From Bathynomus jamesi (Eukaryota; Arthropoda; Malacostraca; Isopoda; Cirolanidae), in the NCBI GenBank assembly GCA_023014485.1, contig JAJOZX010012257.1:44027-108026 (forward strand): DNA of 64,000 nucleotides, written 5' to 3'. Made by a program: the position numbers and the translations under genes. How positions within the stretch are numbered: the first letter of the stretch is position 1; the number at the start of each line of letters is the position of its first letter. Below are positions 11,486 through 20,283 of the stretch, in pieces. A model generated the notes under the pieces. That model was not told where the DNA came from. It did not search any database and worked only from the letters and a program-made list of their open reading frames with translations.

Positions 11486-11796
11486 CAAAAATCTTGGATT
11501 AATGTCCACTAATAATGTTTAATATTGTCCATTAATATTGTTTAATATTGAAATACAGGCTTTAACTATTAATAATACTTATTTACTTATTTATTTATTT
11601 TATTATTATTAATTTATAACGGCTAGCTGCTTATTTTTAATAAGAGCCCAGTAAAGCCTAAAGCTTAAGGGCCAAATAAAAAAATAAAAAAAATAAATAG
11701 TCGAGCTTCACAATTATTTATGTCATTGTAAAAATTGTAAATTGTAAAAAGACTACTGTATTTATTTTATTATTAATAAAGGTTATTCTATTCTAT
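11486..11796 (+). other. 3' UTR and tail of non-LTR element, copy A2
   Basis: AT-rich, with a GGCTAGCTGC block, an AATAAAAAAATAAA run and AATAAAGG shortly before the end at TTATTCTATTCTAT. In this group the reverse transcriptase recognises the 3' end and extends short tail repeats instead of poly(A). Confidence 0.75.
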
Positions 11797-11891
11797 AAAG
11801 AGAGTTAATTTCAAAGAGAGTTAATTTCAAAGAGAGTTAATTTCAAAGAGAGTTAATTTCAAAGAGAGTTAATTTCAAGAGAGTTAATTTC
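11797..11891 (+). repeat. 16-bp minisatellite (AAAGAGAGTTAATTTC), copy A2
   Basis: Five perfect units, one 15-bp variant and a partial. It is the right flank of the non-LTR insertion; the same unit occurs just left of it at 7334-7368. Confidence 0.9.
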
Positions 11892-12142
11892 AGAGTTATT
11901 TTCACTGTTATATTCAGTATAGAATAATTTTATTTTATGTACCTTCCCGTACATTAGAATGAAATATTGTTTACATTTTTTTTATTTTTTGTTTGCAAAT
12001 TTTTTTCAATTACTGAATTGAATTGACTTGCAAATTAAGAAAGAGAGTGTTTATAGAGAGTTTATAGATTTAGAGAGATACTTGAAGTCAATTTTGAAGT
12101 CAGTTTTGAAGTCATTTTTTGAAGTCATTTTTTTGAAGTCAC
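11892..12142. other. non-coding interior with TTTGAAGTCA repeats, copy A2
   Basis: AT-rich sequence; from about 12080 a short repeat TTTGAAGTCA occurs five times with growing T-runs. Nothing coding is seen. Confidence 0.7.
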
Positions 12143-12556
12143 TTTTGAAGTGAGAAGGTTGCACCAAGAGGGTCAACCAAAACAGAGGTTAATCGTCTCC
12201 ATTGATAGAGATCAAGTGCAGTCATTTTCCATTTTCAGTTAATTTCAAGTTAGACAGTTTAAGTTATAGAGATACTTGATTGCATTTCAAGTAAGTCGGT
12301 TGCACCAAGAGGGTCAACCAAAACAGAGGTTAATCGTCTCCACTTGAATAGAGATCAAGTGCAGTCATTTTCCATTTTCAGTTAATTTCAAATCAGTTTT
12401 CAGTTTCGGTTGGTTGCATCCAAGAGGGACAACCAAACCCCAGAGATTTATAAGGATACTCGAAGTAGTTTCGAGTCAGTTTTAGTTGCAAATCAGTTTT
12501 CAGTTTCAGAAGGTTGCATCCAAGAGGGACAACCGCCCCAGAGATTTATAGAAATA
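12143..12556 (+). repeat. four-fold GGTTG...CAACC hairpin block, copy A2
   Basis: Motif copies at 12157-12178, 12298-12319, 12412-12434 and 12512-12534, each with 5-bp arms GGTTG/CAACC and a CC...GG pair inside. Loop bases vary (CACC/GGGT in two, CATCC/GGGA in two) while the arms do not. The block is embedded in two longer direct repeats. It could be an RNA signal for packaging or dimerisation, which is an inference. Confidence 0.6.
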
Positions 12557-12559
12557 CTT

Positions 12560-12770
12560 GATGGAGTTCGAGTCAGAGAGTTTTATTTCAAGTCAGAGAG
12601 TTTTGTTTGAAGTCAGACAGTTTTATTCCAAGTCAGAGTTTTGTTCCAAGTCAGTTTTATTCCAAGTCAGTTTTATTCCAAGTCAGTTTTATTCCAAGTC
12701 AGTTTTATTCCAAGTCAGTTTCCGAGTCCCAAGTATTCCAAGTCCCAAGTCAGTTTTCAATGCAGTCAAT
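12560..12770 (+). repeat. CAAGTCAGTTTTATTC minisatellite, copy A2
   Basis: About seven 16-bp units, fewer than in copy A1. It ends in CCAAGTATTCCAAGTCCC variants shared by both copies. Confidence 0.85.
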
Positions 12771-14187
12771 TGAATTCAACTTTTTCTTTGTAAGTTAAGA
12801 GAATTTAATTTAAGAAAAATGTAATCTAAGAATTTAATTCAACCTTTTTTTGTGTTGTAAAAGAGAATTAAATTCAACCAGAATTGACCGGTTTGCGTCT
12901 TTAGTAAACCTTTTTTTTTTTGTGAGAAGGAAATTGACCGATTTGTCTTTTCTTTTTCATGCATTGTTACGTATATAAGTATATAGTCATGTAATTTATT
13001 ATTTGTAACAAAACCGTTTTTACAATTGTTTGTAATGACTTTGATAATCATTGTAATGTATACGTGATAATAATAGTTGTGTAATGATTAATTAATCGAT
13101 CTTGTCCCAATGACTCCTTTTAAATTACTATGCTGAGGAACATGCCGTCCCTCCGTTTTGTTTCAACTTTTTTTTTTTTGTTCTAAGTAGTGTGACAAGC
13201 AATCTTTTTTTAAAGAGCAAAGTGCTCACGAAAGACTTATTGTCAATTTCAGACGTATATCCCCCGCTTAGTCACTCAATTCCCCCGAATGTAGTACTCC
13301 AAACTTTGTTTTTTTTTTTATTTTTACTTTAACACCCCAACCCCAGTTGAACCCAGTGGCAACCAAAGCCGTTTTTACAAATGTTGGTAACGAGTTTTAT
13401 AATTATTTTGATTATATGATGACAGAAATAGCGTAACAATTAATCGATCATGTACCTAATTTATCCTGCTCTGTACGATCGGGAAATTTACCCGTATGAC
13501 CGCACATACCCTAAATTTCAGTCATTTAATTTTTAATAAAACTTCTACACAATAAAACAGATGTATTTGTCTATATGCAAACAAGTTTTCAGATTAAAAA
13601 AAATCAAATAATTCAAATTCTATCAACATTCAACGAAAGAGTATAATTTTTCTACTTAACATGCAAAAATTATTAAACATTTTTAATATATTTTTTTATT
13701 ATATAAAAATAATTTTTAATGTAAAATTTAATTGAAATTATTAAAAGAAAAGATTGTTCGAAATGCTTCCCTTCCATTTCAATAACTTTTTTATTCTTGG
13801 TCGAAATCATCTATGGCTCGATTTACTTTTATTTTTTTAGAATATTATAAAATTATATTTAGCTCGTTGAAATGCATAATTGATTTATATTTTTAATTTG
13901 TATTTTTATTTTTTTTTGTTCAATTAATCGTGAGTAACTGTCCTTAAATTGTTATTGTACCATTTGTAGGTATCAAACGAAAATTATAGTCAAATTGACA
14001 TACTACTACAGTAAGTACGTTTTTTTTTAATTACCTTATAAGTGTAACTGATTATGTAAAATCTATAATCCTAATTGAATTTTATTACTTTTGACACATA
14101 TTCCCTCCAGTCACTTTTGCATTAAAACTCGTATGCAAACATCATCATTATAATACATCATAATTATTGTTACTATATATAAATTCT
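12771..14187. other. non-coding AT-rich interior of LTR-like element, copy A2
   Basis: No gene, RNA or domain was found on either strand. Long T-runs and small indels relative to 2815-4240. The lack of any gag-pol remnant here is why the host element is called non-autonomous. Confidence 0.7.
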
Positions 14188-14352
14188 CGCTCATGCATTT
14201 ATACAGTTAATTTAACAATCCTCTCAGCTAATCTGTGTCTCGAAATTATAAAATACACACTTTGTACCCAATAAACATAAATACACATTTGACCACAGGT
14301 CTATACATCATCCACTACGTAATTCGATTTGTACCTACAACAGTCAATAAAA
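14188..14352 (+). repeat. 165-bp direct repeat, copy 1 (A2)
   Basis: Pairs with 14490-14654; the two share GCTCATGCATTTAT, CTCAGCTAATCTG-like and CCACAGGTCTATACATCATC blocks. Confidence 0.85.
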
Positions 14353-14489
14353 ATGCATGTATGCACATTATATATACTATATATATACAGCCCTTATGCT
14401 AAAAATTGAATATCACAATAAAACTATTTCATTACGTAAGTGCAAACTATGCTATTTAGTCTTAATCATTTTTGCTTTCTAATATATCT

Positions 14490-14654
14490 TGCTCATGCAT
14501 TTATTCAGTTACTTGAACAATCCTATCAGCTAATCTGTCCCTCGAAATTGTAAAATACACACTTTGCACCTAATACACCCAAATACACACTAGACCACAG
14601 GTCTATACATCATCGATTACGTAATTCTATTTTTACCTACAATAGTCAATAAAA
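14490..14654 (+). repeat. 165-bp direct repeat, copy 2 (A2)
   Basis: From AATTCTATTTTTACC at 14623 onward this copy is collinear with all B units (B1 from 18228). Base 14623 is thus the breakpoint between A-specific and shared sequence. Confidence 0.85.
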
Positions 14655-15070
14655 TTAGTTATCAATTGTACTATCATGGAAGCCTTGAAAAATCCATGAA
14701 CTTTAAAATTTATGTTTTTCCCTTTTACCTATTCATTATGAAGGTAATTTATCCCACAGAAAAAAATAAAATTTGGTAAAAAAATTTAACCATATCATTG
14801 TTTGTCTAACTTAATTGTTTGTCTAAAATTAAAGTTTTAATCTTTGAATTTTTATATTTTATAATAGCCCTCTAAGCGAGTGTCATGTTAAAAATTTGGA
14901 TACTCTGCATTGTACTCAACTACCTGAACTCGTTCTGTATAAAACTTGTATTGTAAAAAAGAATGTCGTCATCTAACTTGAATTACTTACGATGTTATTT
15001 TCTCAATTGTATTATATTGTATTAATTGTATTATATTATTGTATTAATACCATTTTAGGGGGGGAAATAC
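14655..15070 (+). other. 3' interior segment and polypurine tract, copy A2
   Basis: Non-coding. The polypurine tract A-G7-AAA is at 15057-15067, then TAC and the LTR start. It is nearly identical to the same segment in all thirteen B units. Confidence 0.6.
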
Positions 15071-15500
15071 TGTAAAAAGTGAACAATGAACAATTCCTAC
15101 ACCATCATTATATGGATTCATTGTCTTCATGCAGTACTTATGTTCGTATAGTTTTTATGTTCGAATGTCCATTTTTACATAAGAACCAAAATCGCTTAAC
15201 GGAGTTTGGATAATAATTTTACTTGTAGCTTCCTATTTTTGTTCGTGTCACAACCCTACGATCTACCATATCTATGGTTTAGTCGTATCCATTTTCCATT
15301 TGTTATAGAAGTTATTATAATTAATTATGAATTGTCTTGCATCTCACCCTCGACCCTAGATTATGCATACACATTGCATGTAACAGGATTGGAACCCGTA
15401 GTTGTACTTCTTAGTCATTACTACCCACACTTTGTCTCTAATTCGTTCTTGTAAATCTTCCTAATAATGATTTGTACTATACGTAAAAATTCAATAACTA

Positions 15501-15508
15501 TGACGTCA
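15501..15508 (+). promoter_or_regulatory. CRE octamer TGACGTCA in LTR 2
   Basis: Perfect palindromic cAMP-response element, the site for CREB/ATF-type bZIP factors. It is present at the same place in every complete LTR (for example 5555-5562, 19107-19114, 22688-22695, 26273-26280, 29886-29893), about 430 bp from the LTR start. Confidence 0.55.
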
Positions 15509-15682
15509 CATTTTCCCTTCATCATATATCTAGTAGTTCAATGTATGAAAATTCTTTAACATCATACTAAGGACGAAACACTCTATAGAAGTCATTATTT
15601 ATATGTTATGTAGTATAAATATAACTTATTCGACCATATCTCCCGCCCCCATACGTCCATATCTTATCTTGATCATTATCCT

Positions 15683-15689
15683 ATATAAA
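15683..15689 (+). promoter_or_regulatory. TATA-like box TATATAA in LTR 2
   Basis: Lies in CCTATATAAATTTTATT, 175 bp downstream of the CRE and about 613 bp into the LTR. It is conserved in all copies. The sequence is AT-rich, so the order CRE-TATA is better support than the TATA alone. Confidence 0.4.
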
Positions 15690-15733
15690 TTTTATTAAAT
15701 ATTCATTTTTTCTCATTCGTTCGAAAACGCAAA

Positions 15734-15749
15734 AATACGTTCTCGTATT
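15734..15749 (+). other. hairpin AATACG-TTCT-CGTATT followed by T-run
   Basis: Perfect 6-bp stem with a 4-nt loop, extendable by A/T pairs, followed by GTTTTTTTT. It is present in every LTR. Role unknown; it falls just downstream of the TATA-like box, so it would lie near the 5' end of a transcript. Confidence 0.45.
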
Positions 15750-16070
15750 GTTTTTTTTATTATTTTTTTCAAGTGCGTTCACCCCTCAAGATATTCATAA
15801 ATGCTTACTAAGATCGAATTCCGCTCACGACGACAGATTCGAACGCCTCAAAGATAAAATATCTCCGTTCGCTCTGATTTCAAATTTATAACATGTTAAA
15901 CATATTATAAGATATTATGTATATAAATCTATATCATGTGTGCCATGTACGTTGTATTATATTTCTAAACATCTTAATTGTCTATTAATATGAAACACTG
16001 CAAAAACAAAACAAAGTTATAGTAACTGTTTAATTGTAATTAACTGTAATACTTTAATTTAATATAACGT

Positions 16071-16197
16071 AATGTACTTTAATGAAACTGTAATTAATAA
16101 TAACTTGTAATGTACTTCATTGAAACTGTAATTAAATGTAATGATTTAATATATACGGTAATGTAAGAATGTACTTTAAAATGGAAGTGTAATTAAA
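16071..16197 (+). repeat. three-fold AATGTACTT...GTAATTAA sub-repeat in LTR 2
   Basis: Degenerate ~27-bp units at about 16071-16097, 16109-16135 and 16168-16197 share AATGTACTT, GAAACTG or GGAAGTG, and TAATTAA. The same three units are in all LTRs. Confidence 0.6.
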
Positions 16198-16557
16198 CAA
16201 TAAGTGAATATGAAGTAATCCATAATTGTAATCGTAATTGTAATGAACCAAAATTAATACGTACTCAGTCGTGTACTTAATTTGTACTTATGTTTACTAT
16301 TACGAAATATCGCCTTCAGAAATGAAGATTCGGCAAAAATATACGATTAGTTTTTATTTTTATTTTTTTATTATTTTTAGTTGAAATTTTTCAAACCATC
16401 TGATCATGTGTTTAAAAGGGGGGAACTTAACCTTTAACTGTCGTACCCCAACATTTAGGTTTATATTATACATGTACTTGTAAAATTAAAGCACTTCTTC
16501 ATTAGACTTCTTCATTATTGCTCTTCAGATTAGCACTTCATTAGGACTCCTTTGTTA

Positions 16558-16570
16558 GCAGCCTCGCTGC
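16558..16570 (+). other. GCAGC-CTC-GCTGC hairpin near LTR end
   Basis: Perfect 5-bp stem with a 3-nt loop right before the GGGGAGGGGG block. LTR 1 has loop CTT, so the stem is kept while the loop differs. It is one of the few GC-rich spots in the element. Confidence 0.45.
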
Positions 16571-16683
16571 GGGGAGGGGGCAGTGAAAGTATCAGAGTAT
16601 TATAAAAAGAGAAGAATTAAAAATTGGCGACCCTTTGCCCAAATTAAGAGAACCCAAGCACCATAGAAGATATTGGCATAACA

Positions 16684-18675
16684 GTCTGGCGAGTCTGTAG
16701 CCAAGAGTTTAACAGAGTGGCGACCGAAAAGAATTATAATGTTATAGAAGAAATATCCGTTGCTTGCCTCCTAACTAGAACCCCCGTCGATCCGAACCAC
16801 CCCCCCAGGGCCATAGACGGAGGGGTTAACATATATATATATATTATATATATATGCGATAGAAACGCGTTCTTTGAAGAAGAACCACAAGGGGAAAGTA
16901 TAACGGATTTCAACTTTACGACGGAGGATATTGCACAAGTCATAGGGAAACTAAAAACACACTCAGCAGCAGGACTGGATAAATGGAATGCCACACTGAT
17001 CAAAAACTGCAAGAATGCAATCGCTGAGCCCCTATACTGGATATGGAGACGATCCTTAAACACGGGAGAAATACCGGGCATCCTGAAGAGCGCGAACATA
17101 GTCCCAATATATAAAGGAGGAGATCGATCCGAGGCCAAAAACTATAGGCCAGTGTCGCTTACATCTCATCTCACCAAAATATTTGAAAGAATTGTTAGAC
17201 AGAAAATCTATGACTTTTTGGAAACTCAGAAAAAATTCAATGATAACCAACACGGGTTTCGGTCAGGCAGATCATGCCTGTCACAACTAATGCAACACTA
17301 CAACAACATTATTGATTCACTTGAAAGTAATGAAAACTATGATGTACTACTGTATACACAGACTTTGCTAAAGCGTTCGACAAGTGTGACCATGGAATCA
17401 TAATACATAAACTGAAATATATGGGAATAACAGGAAAAGTAGGGAAATGGATAATAATTTCCCTAGTGAGCGGAGGCAAGTCGTTAGAGTACAAGGAGTA
17501 TCTTCATCAGAATCAGAGGTCATCAGCTCAGTACCACAAGGAACGGTATTAGCTCCACTACTCTTCATAATCATGCTAACTGACATAGATGAGGACGTTA
17601 CCAGAGACAGCACAGTAACATCCTTTGCAGATGACACAAAGATCAGTAGAAAAATACGAAAACCAGAAGACATAGGATCTCTACAAACCGACATAAAAAA
17701 ATTTACAAGTGGACTGAAGACAACAATATGAAGTTTAACACCGATAAATTTCAGCTATTACGGTACGGAAAAAGAGAAGACCTAAAGTCCATGGAATATT
17801 ATACCCCAAATGGACAGGAAGTCCAGAGAAATTCCAGAGCAAAAGATTTAGGGGTTGTAATGACAGATGATGCGAAATTTGAAACACAAATAAGATAGCA
17901 GTAAACAGAGCAAAGAGAATAACGGGTCAGATATTGAGAACTTTTAAACGAAGGGATAGGAATGTAATGATCCCTCTACTGAAAACCCTGATAATACCCA
18001 AACTGGAATACTGCTCGGTCCTAACATCCCCATATAAAAAAGAAGACATTAGACAGCTGGAGGGGATTCAAAGAAGTTTCACAGCCAAGATCAATGGGTG
18101 CAAAGAACTAAATTACTGGGATAGGTTACGAGAACTAGACCTATATTCACTGGAAAGGAGAAGAGAGAGATACACCATTATTTACACTTGGAAAATAATG
18201 GAGAAACTAGTCCCTAATCTTACTCTGAATTCTATTTTTACCTACAATAGTCAATAAAATTAGTTTATCAATTGTACTATCATGGAGGCCTTGAAAAATC
18301 CATGAACTTTAAAATTTATGTTTTTCCCTTTTACCTATTCATTATGAAGGTAATTTATCCCACAGAAAAAATAAAATTTGGTAAAAAAATTTAACCATAT
18401 CATTGTTTGTCTAACTTAATTGTTTGTCTAAAATTAAAGTTTTAATCTTTGAATTTTTATATTTTATAATAGCCCTCTAAGCGAGTGTCATGTTAAAAAT
18501 TTGGATACTCTGCATTGTACTCAACTACCTGAACTCGTTCTGTATAAAACTTGTATTGTAAAAAAGAATGTCGTCATCTAACTTGAATTACTTACGATGT
18601 TATTTTCTCAATTGTATTATATTGTATTAATTGTATTATATTATTGTATTAATACCATTTTAGGGGGGGAAATAC
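16684..18675 (+). repeat. B1 interior (leader, TA tract, RT segment, 3' interior)
   Basis: First B unit, bordering A2. The leader 16684-16830 starts GTC-TGGCGAG and holds another TGGCGACC at 16718. The TA tract (16831-16855) is 25 bp with one TT interruption, and the RT segment follows. The 3' interior (18258-18675) is non-coding and ends in A-G7-AAA. Only here does the leader read TATAAT where all others have TAGAAT, removing a stop and leaving the leader frame open through the TA tract into the RT. Most divergent B unit. Confidence 0.7.
16856..18257 (+). pseudogene. endonuclease-less non-LTR RT segment, B1
   Basis: Second non-LTR family, unlike the one in A. It shows NYRPVSLTSHLTKIFERIV, domain A YTDFAKAFDKCDHG, SVPQGTVLAPLLF and SFADDTKISRK, with a C-terminal region (LEGIQRSFTAKINGCKELN). 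It has no endonuclease. Frame breaks: an extra CTG near 17349 with a shift, damaged KWIYNF near 17450, one A lost in the A8 run at ~17694, and one A lost at ~17889. Private changes include QLMQHY for QLMEHY and TDKFQ for TEKFQ. The last nine residues and stop come from the A-derived 3' interior. Confidence 0.85.
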
Positions 18676-20283
18676 TGTAAAAAGTGAACAATGAACAATT
18701 CCTACACCATCATTATATGGATTCATTGTCTTCATGCAGTACTTATGTTCGTATAGTTTTTATGTTCGAATGTCCATTTTTACATAAGAACCAAAATCGC
18801 TTAACGGGAGTTTGGATAATAATTTTACTTGTAGCTTCCTATTTTTGTTCGTGTCACAACCCTACGATCTACCATATCTATGGTTTAGTCGTATCCATTT
18901 TCCATTTGTTATAGAAGTTATTATAATTAATTATGAATTGTCTTGCATCTCACCCTCGACCCTAGATTATGCATACACATTGCATGTAACAGGATTGGAA
19001 CCCGTAGTTGTACTTCTTAGTCATTACTACCCACACTTTGTCTCTAATTCGTTCTTGTAAATCTTCCTAATAATGATTTGTACTATACGTAAAAATTCAA
19101 TAACTATGACGTCACATTTTCCCTTCATCATATATCTAGTAGTCAATGTATGAAAATTCTTTAACATCATACTAAGGACGAAACACTCTATAGAAGTCAT
19201 TATTTATATGTTATGTAGTATAAATATAACTTATTCGACCATATCTCCCGCCCCCATACGTCCATATCTTATCTTGATCATTATCCTATATAAATTTTAT
19301 TAAATATTCATTTTTTCATCTCGTTCGAAAACGCAAAAATACGTTCTCGTATGTTTTTTTATTATTTTTTTCAAGTGCGTTCACCCCTCAAGATATTCAT
19401 AAATGCTTACTAAGATCGAATTCCGCTCACGACGACAGATTCGAACGCCTCAAAGATAAAATATCTCCGTTCGCTCTGATTTCAAATTTATAACATGTTA
19501 AACATATTATAAGATATTATGTATATAAATCTATATCATGTGTGCCATGTACGTTGTATTATATTTCTAAACATCTTAATTGTCTATTAATATGAAACAC
19601 TGCAAAAACAAAACAAAGTTATAGTAACTGTTTAATTGTAATTAACTGTAATACTTTAATTTAATATAACGTAATGTACTTTAATGAAACTGTAATTAAT
19701 AAACTTGTAATGTACTTCATTGAAACTGTAATTAAATGTAATGATTTAATATATACGTAATGTAAGAATGTACTTTAAAATGGAAGTGTAATTAAACAAT
19801 AAGTGAATATGAAGTAATCCATAATTGTAATCGTAATTGTAATGAACCAAAATTAATACGTACTCAGTCGTGTACTTAATTTGTACTTATGTTTACTATT
19901 ACGAAATATCGCCTTCAGAAATGAAGATTCGGCAAAAATATACGATTAGTTTTTATTTTTATTTTTTAATTATTTTTAGTTGACATTTTTCAAACCATCT
20001 GATCATGTGTTTAAAAGGGGGGGAACTTAACCTTTAACTGTCGTACCCCAACATTTAGGTTTATATTATATATGTACTTGTAAAATTAAAGCACTTCTTC
20101 ATTAGACTTCTTCATTATTGCTCTTCAGATTAGCACTTCATTAGGACTCCTTTGTTAGCAGCCTCGCTGCGGGGAGGGGGCAGAGAAAGTATCAGAGTAT
20201 TATAAAAAGAGAAGAATTAAAAATTGGCGACCCTTTGCCCAAATTAAGAGAACCCAAGCACCATAGAAGATATTGGCATAACA
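18676..20283 (+). repeat. putative LTR 3
   Basis: 1,608 bp, B-type end. Shared by B1 and B2. Carries the older variants CACTGCAAAAAC and an uninterrupted G run before AACTTAACC, as LTR 2 does. CRE at 19107-19114. Confidence 0.6.

Larger units (their letters stand above)
7369..11796 (+). mobile_element. full-length CR1/Jockey-like non-LTR retrotransposon, copy A2
   Basis: About 4.43 kb comprising a 127 bp 5' UTR with an (ACGA)n stretch, ORF1, ORF2 and a 3' UTR ending in a TTCTA-type short repeat rather than poly(A). Domain order (coiled-coil/RRM-like ORF1; endonuclease then reverse transcriptase in ORF2) and the non-poly(A) 3' end place it in the CR1/L2/Jockey/Daphne assemblage. Family assignment is from memory of motifs, not a search. 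It is nested in the interior of a non-autonomous LTR-like element, in a 16-bp repeat. Apart from one frame break it could be complete. Confidence 0.9.
15071..16683 (+). repeat. putative LTR 2 (first with B-type 3' end)
   Basis: 1,613 bp, TGTAAAAAG...ATAACA. The body matches LTR 1 up to the GGGGAGGGGGCAG block ending at 16583, then switches to the B-type end (16584-16683), which all later LTRs carry. It ends three bases before TGGCGAG. It forms the right LTR of A2 and the left LTR of B1, so an A element here is flanked by LTRs with different ends. That is not expected from one integration and points to recombination at this junction. Confidence 0.6.

Noticed and set aside
15835..15850. tRNA-like B box (ATTCGAACGCC) in the LTR
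   Set aside because: Poor fit to the consensus, no A box at proper distance and no cloverleaf.
16417..16430. Second polypurine-like run (AAAAGGGGGGAAC) as the real LTR border
   Set aside because: Not followed by TG and would leave an LTR of only ~250 bp; LTRs 5-13 interrupt the run with T. The tract before TGTAAAAAG is the better border, though the choice is not proven.
18684..19060. Overlapping 76- and 82-codon frames at the start of nearly every LTR
   Set aside because: They recur only because the LTR DNA is near-identical; they overlap in different frames, match no family I know, and LTR 13, LTR 4 and LTR 15 truncate or alter them by single indels. Retained as LTR sequence, not genes.
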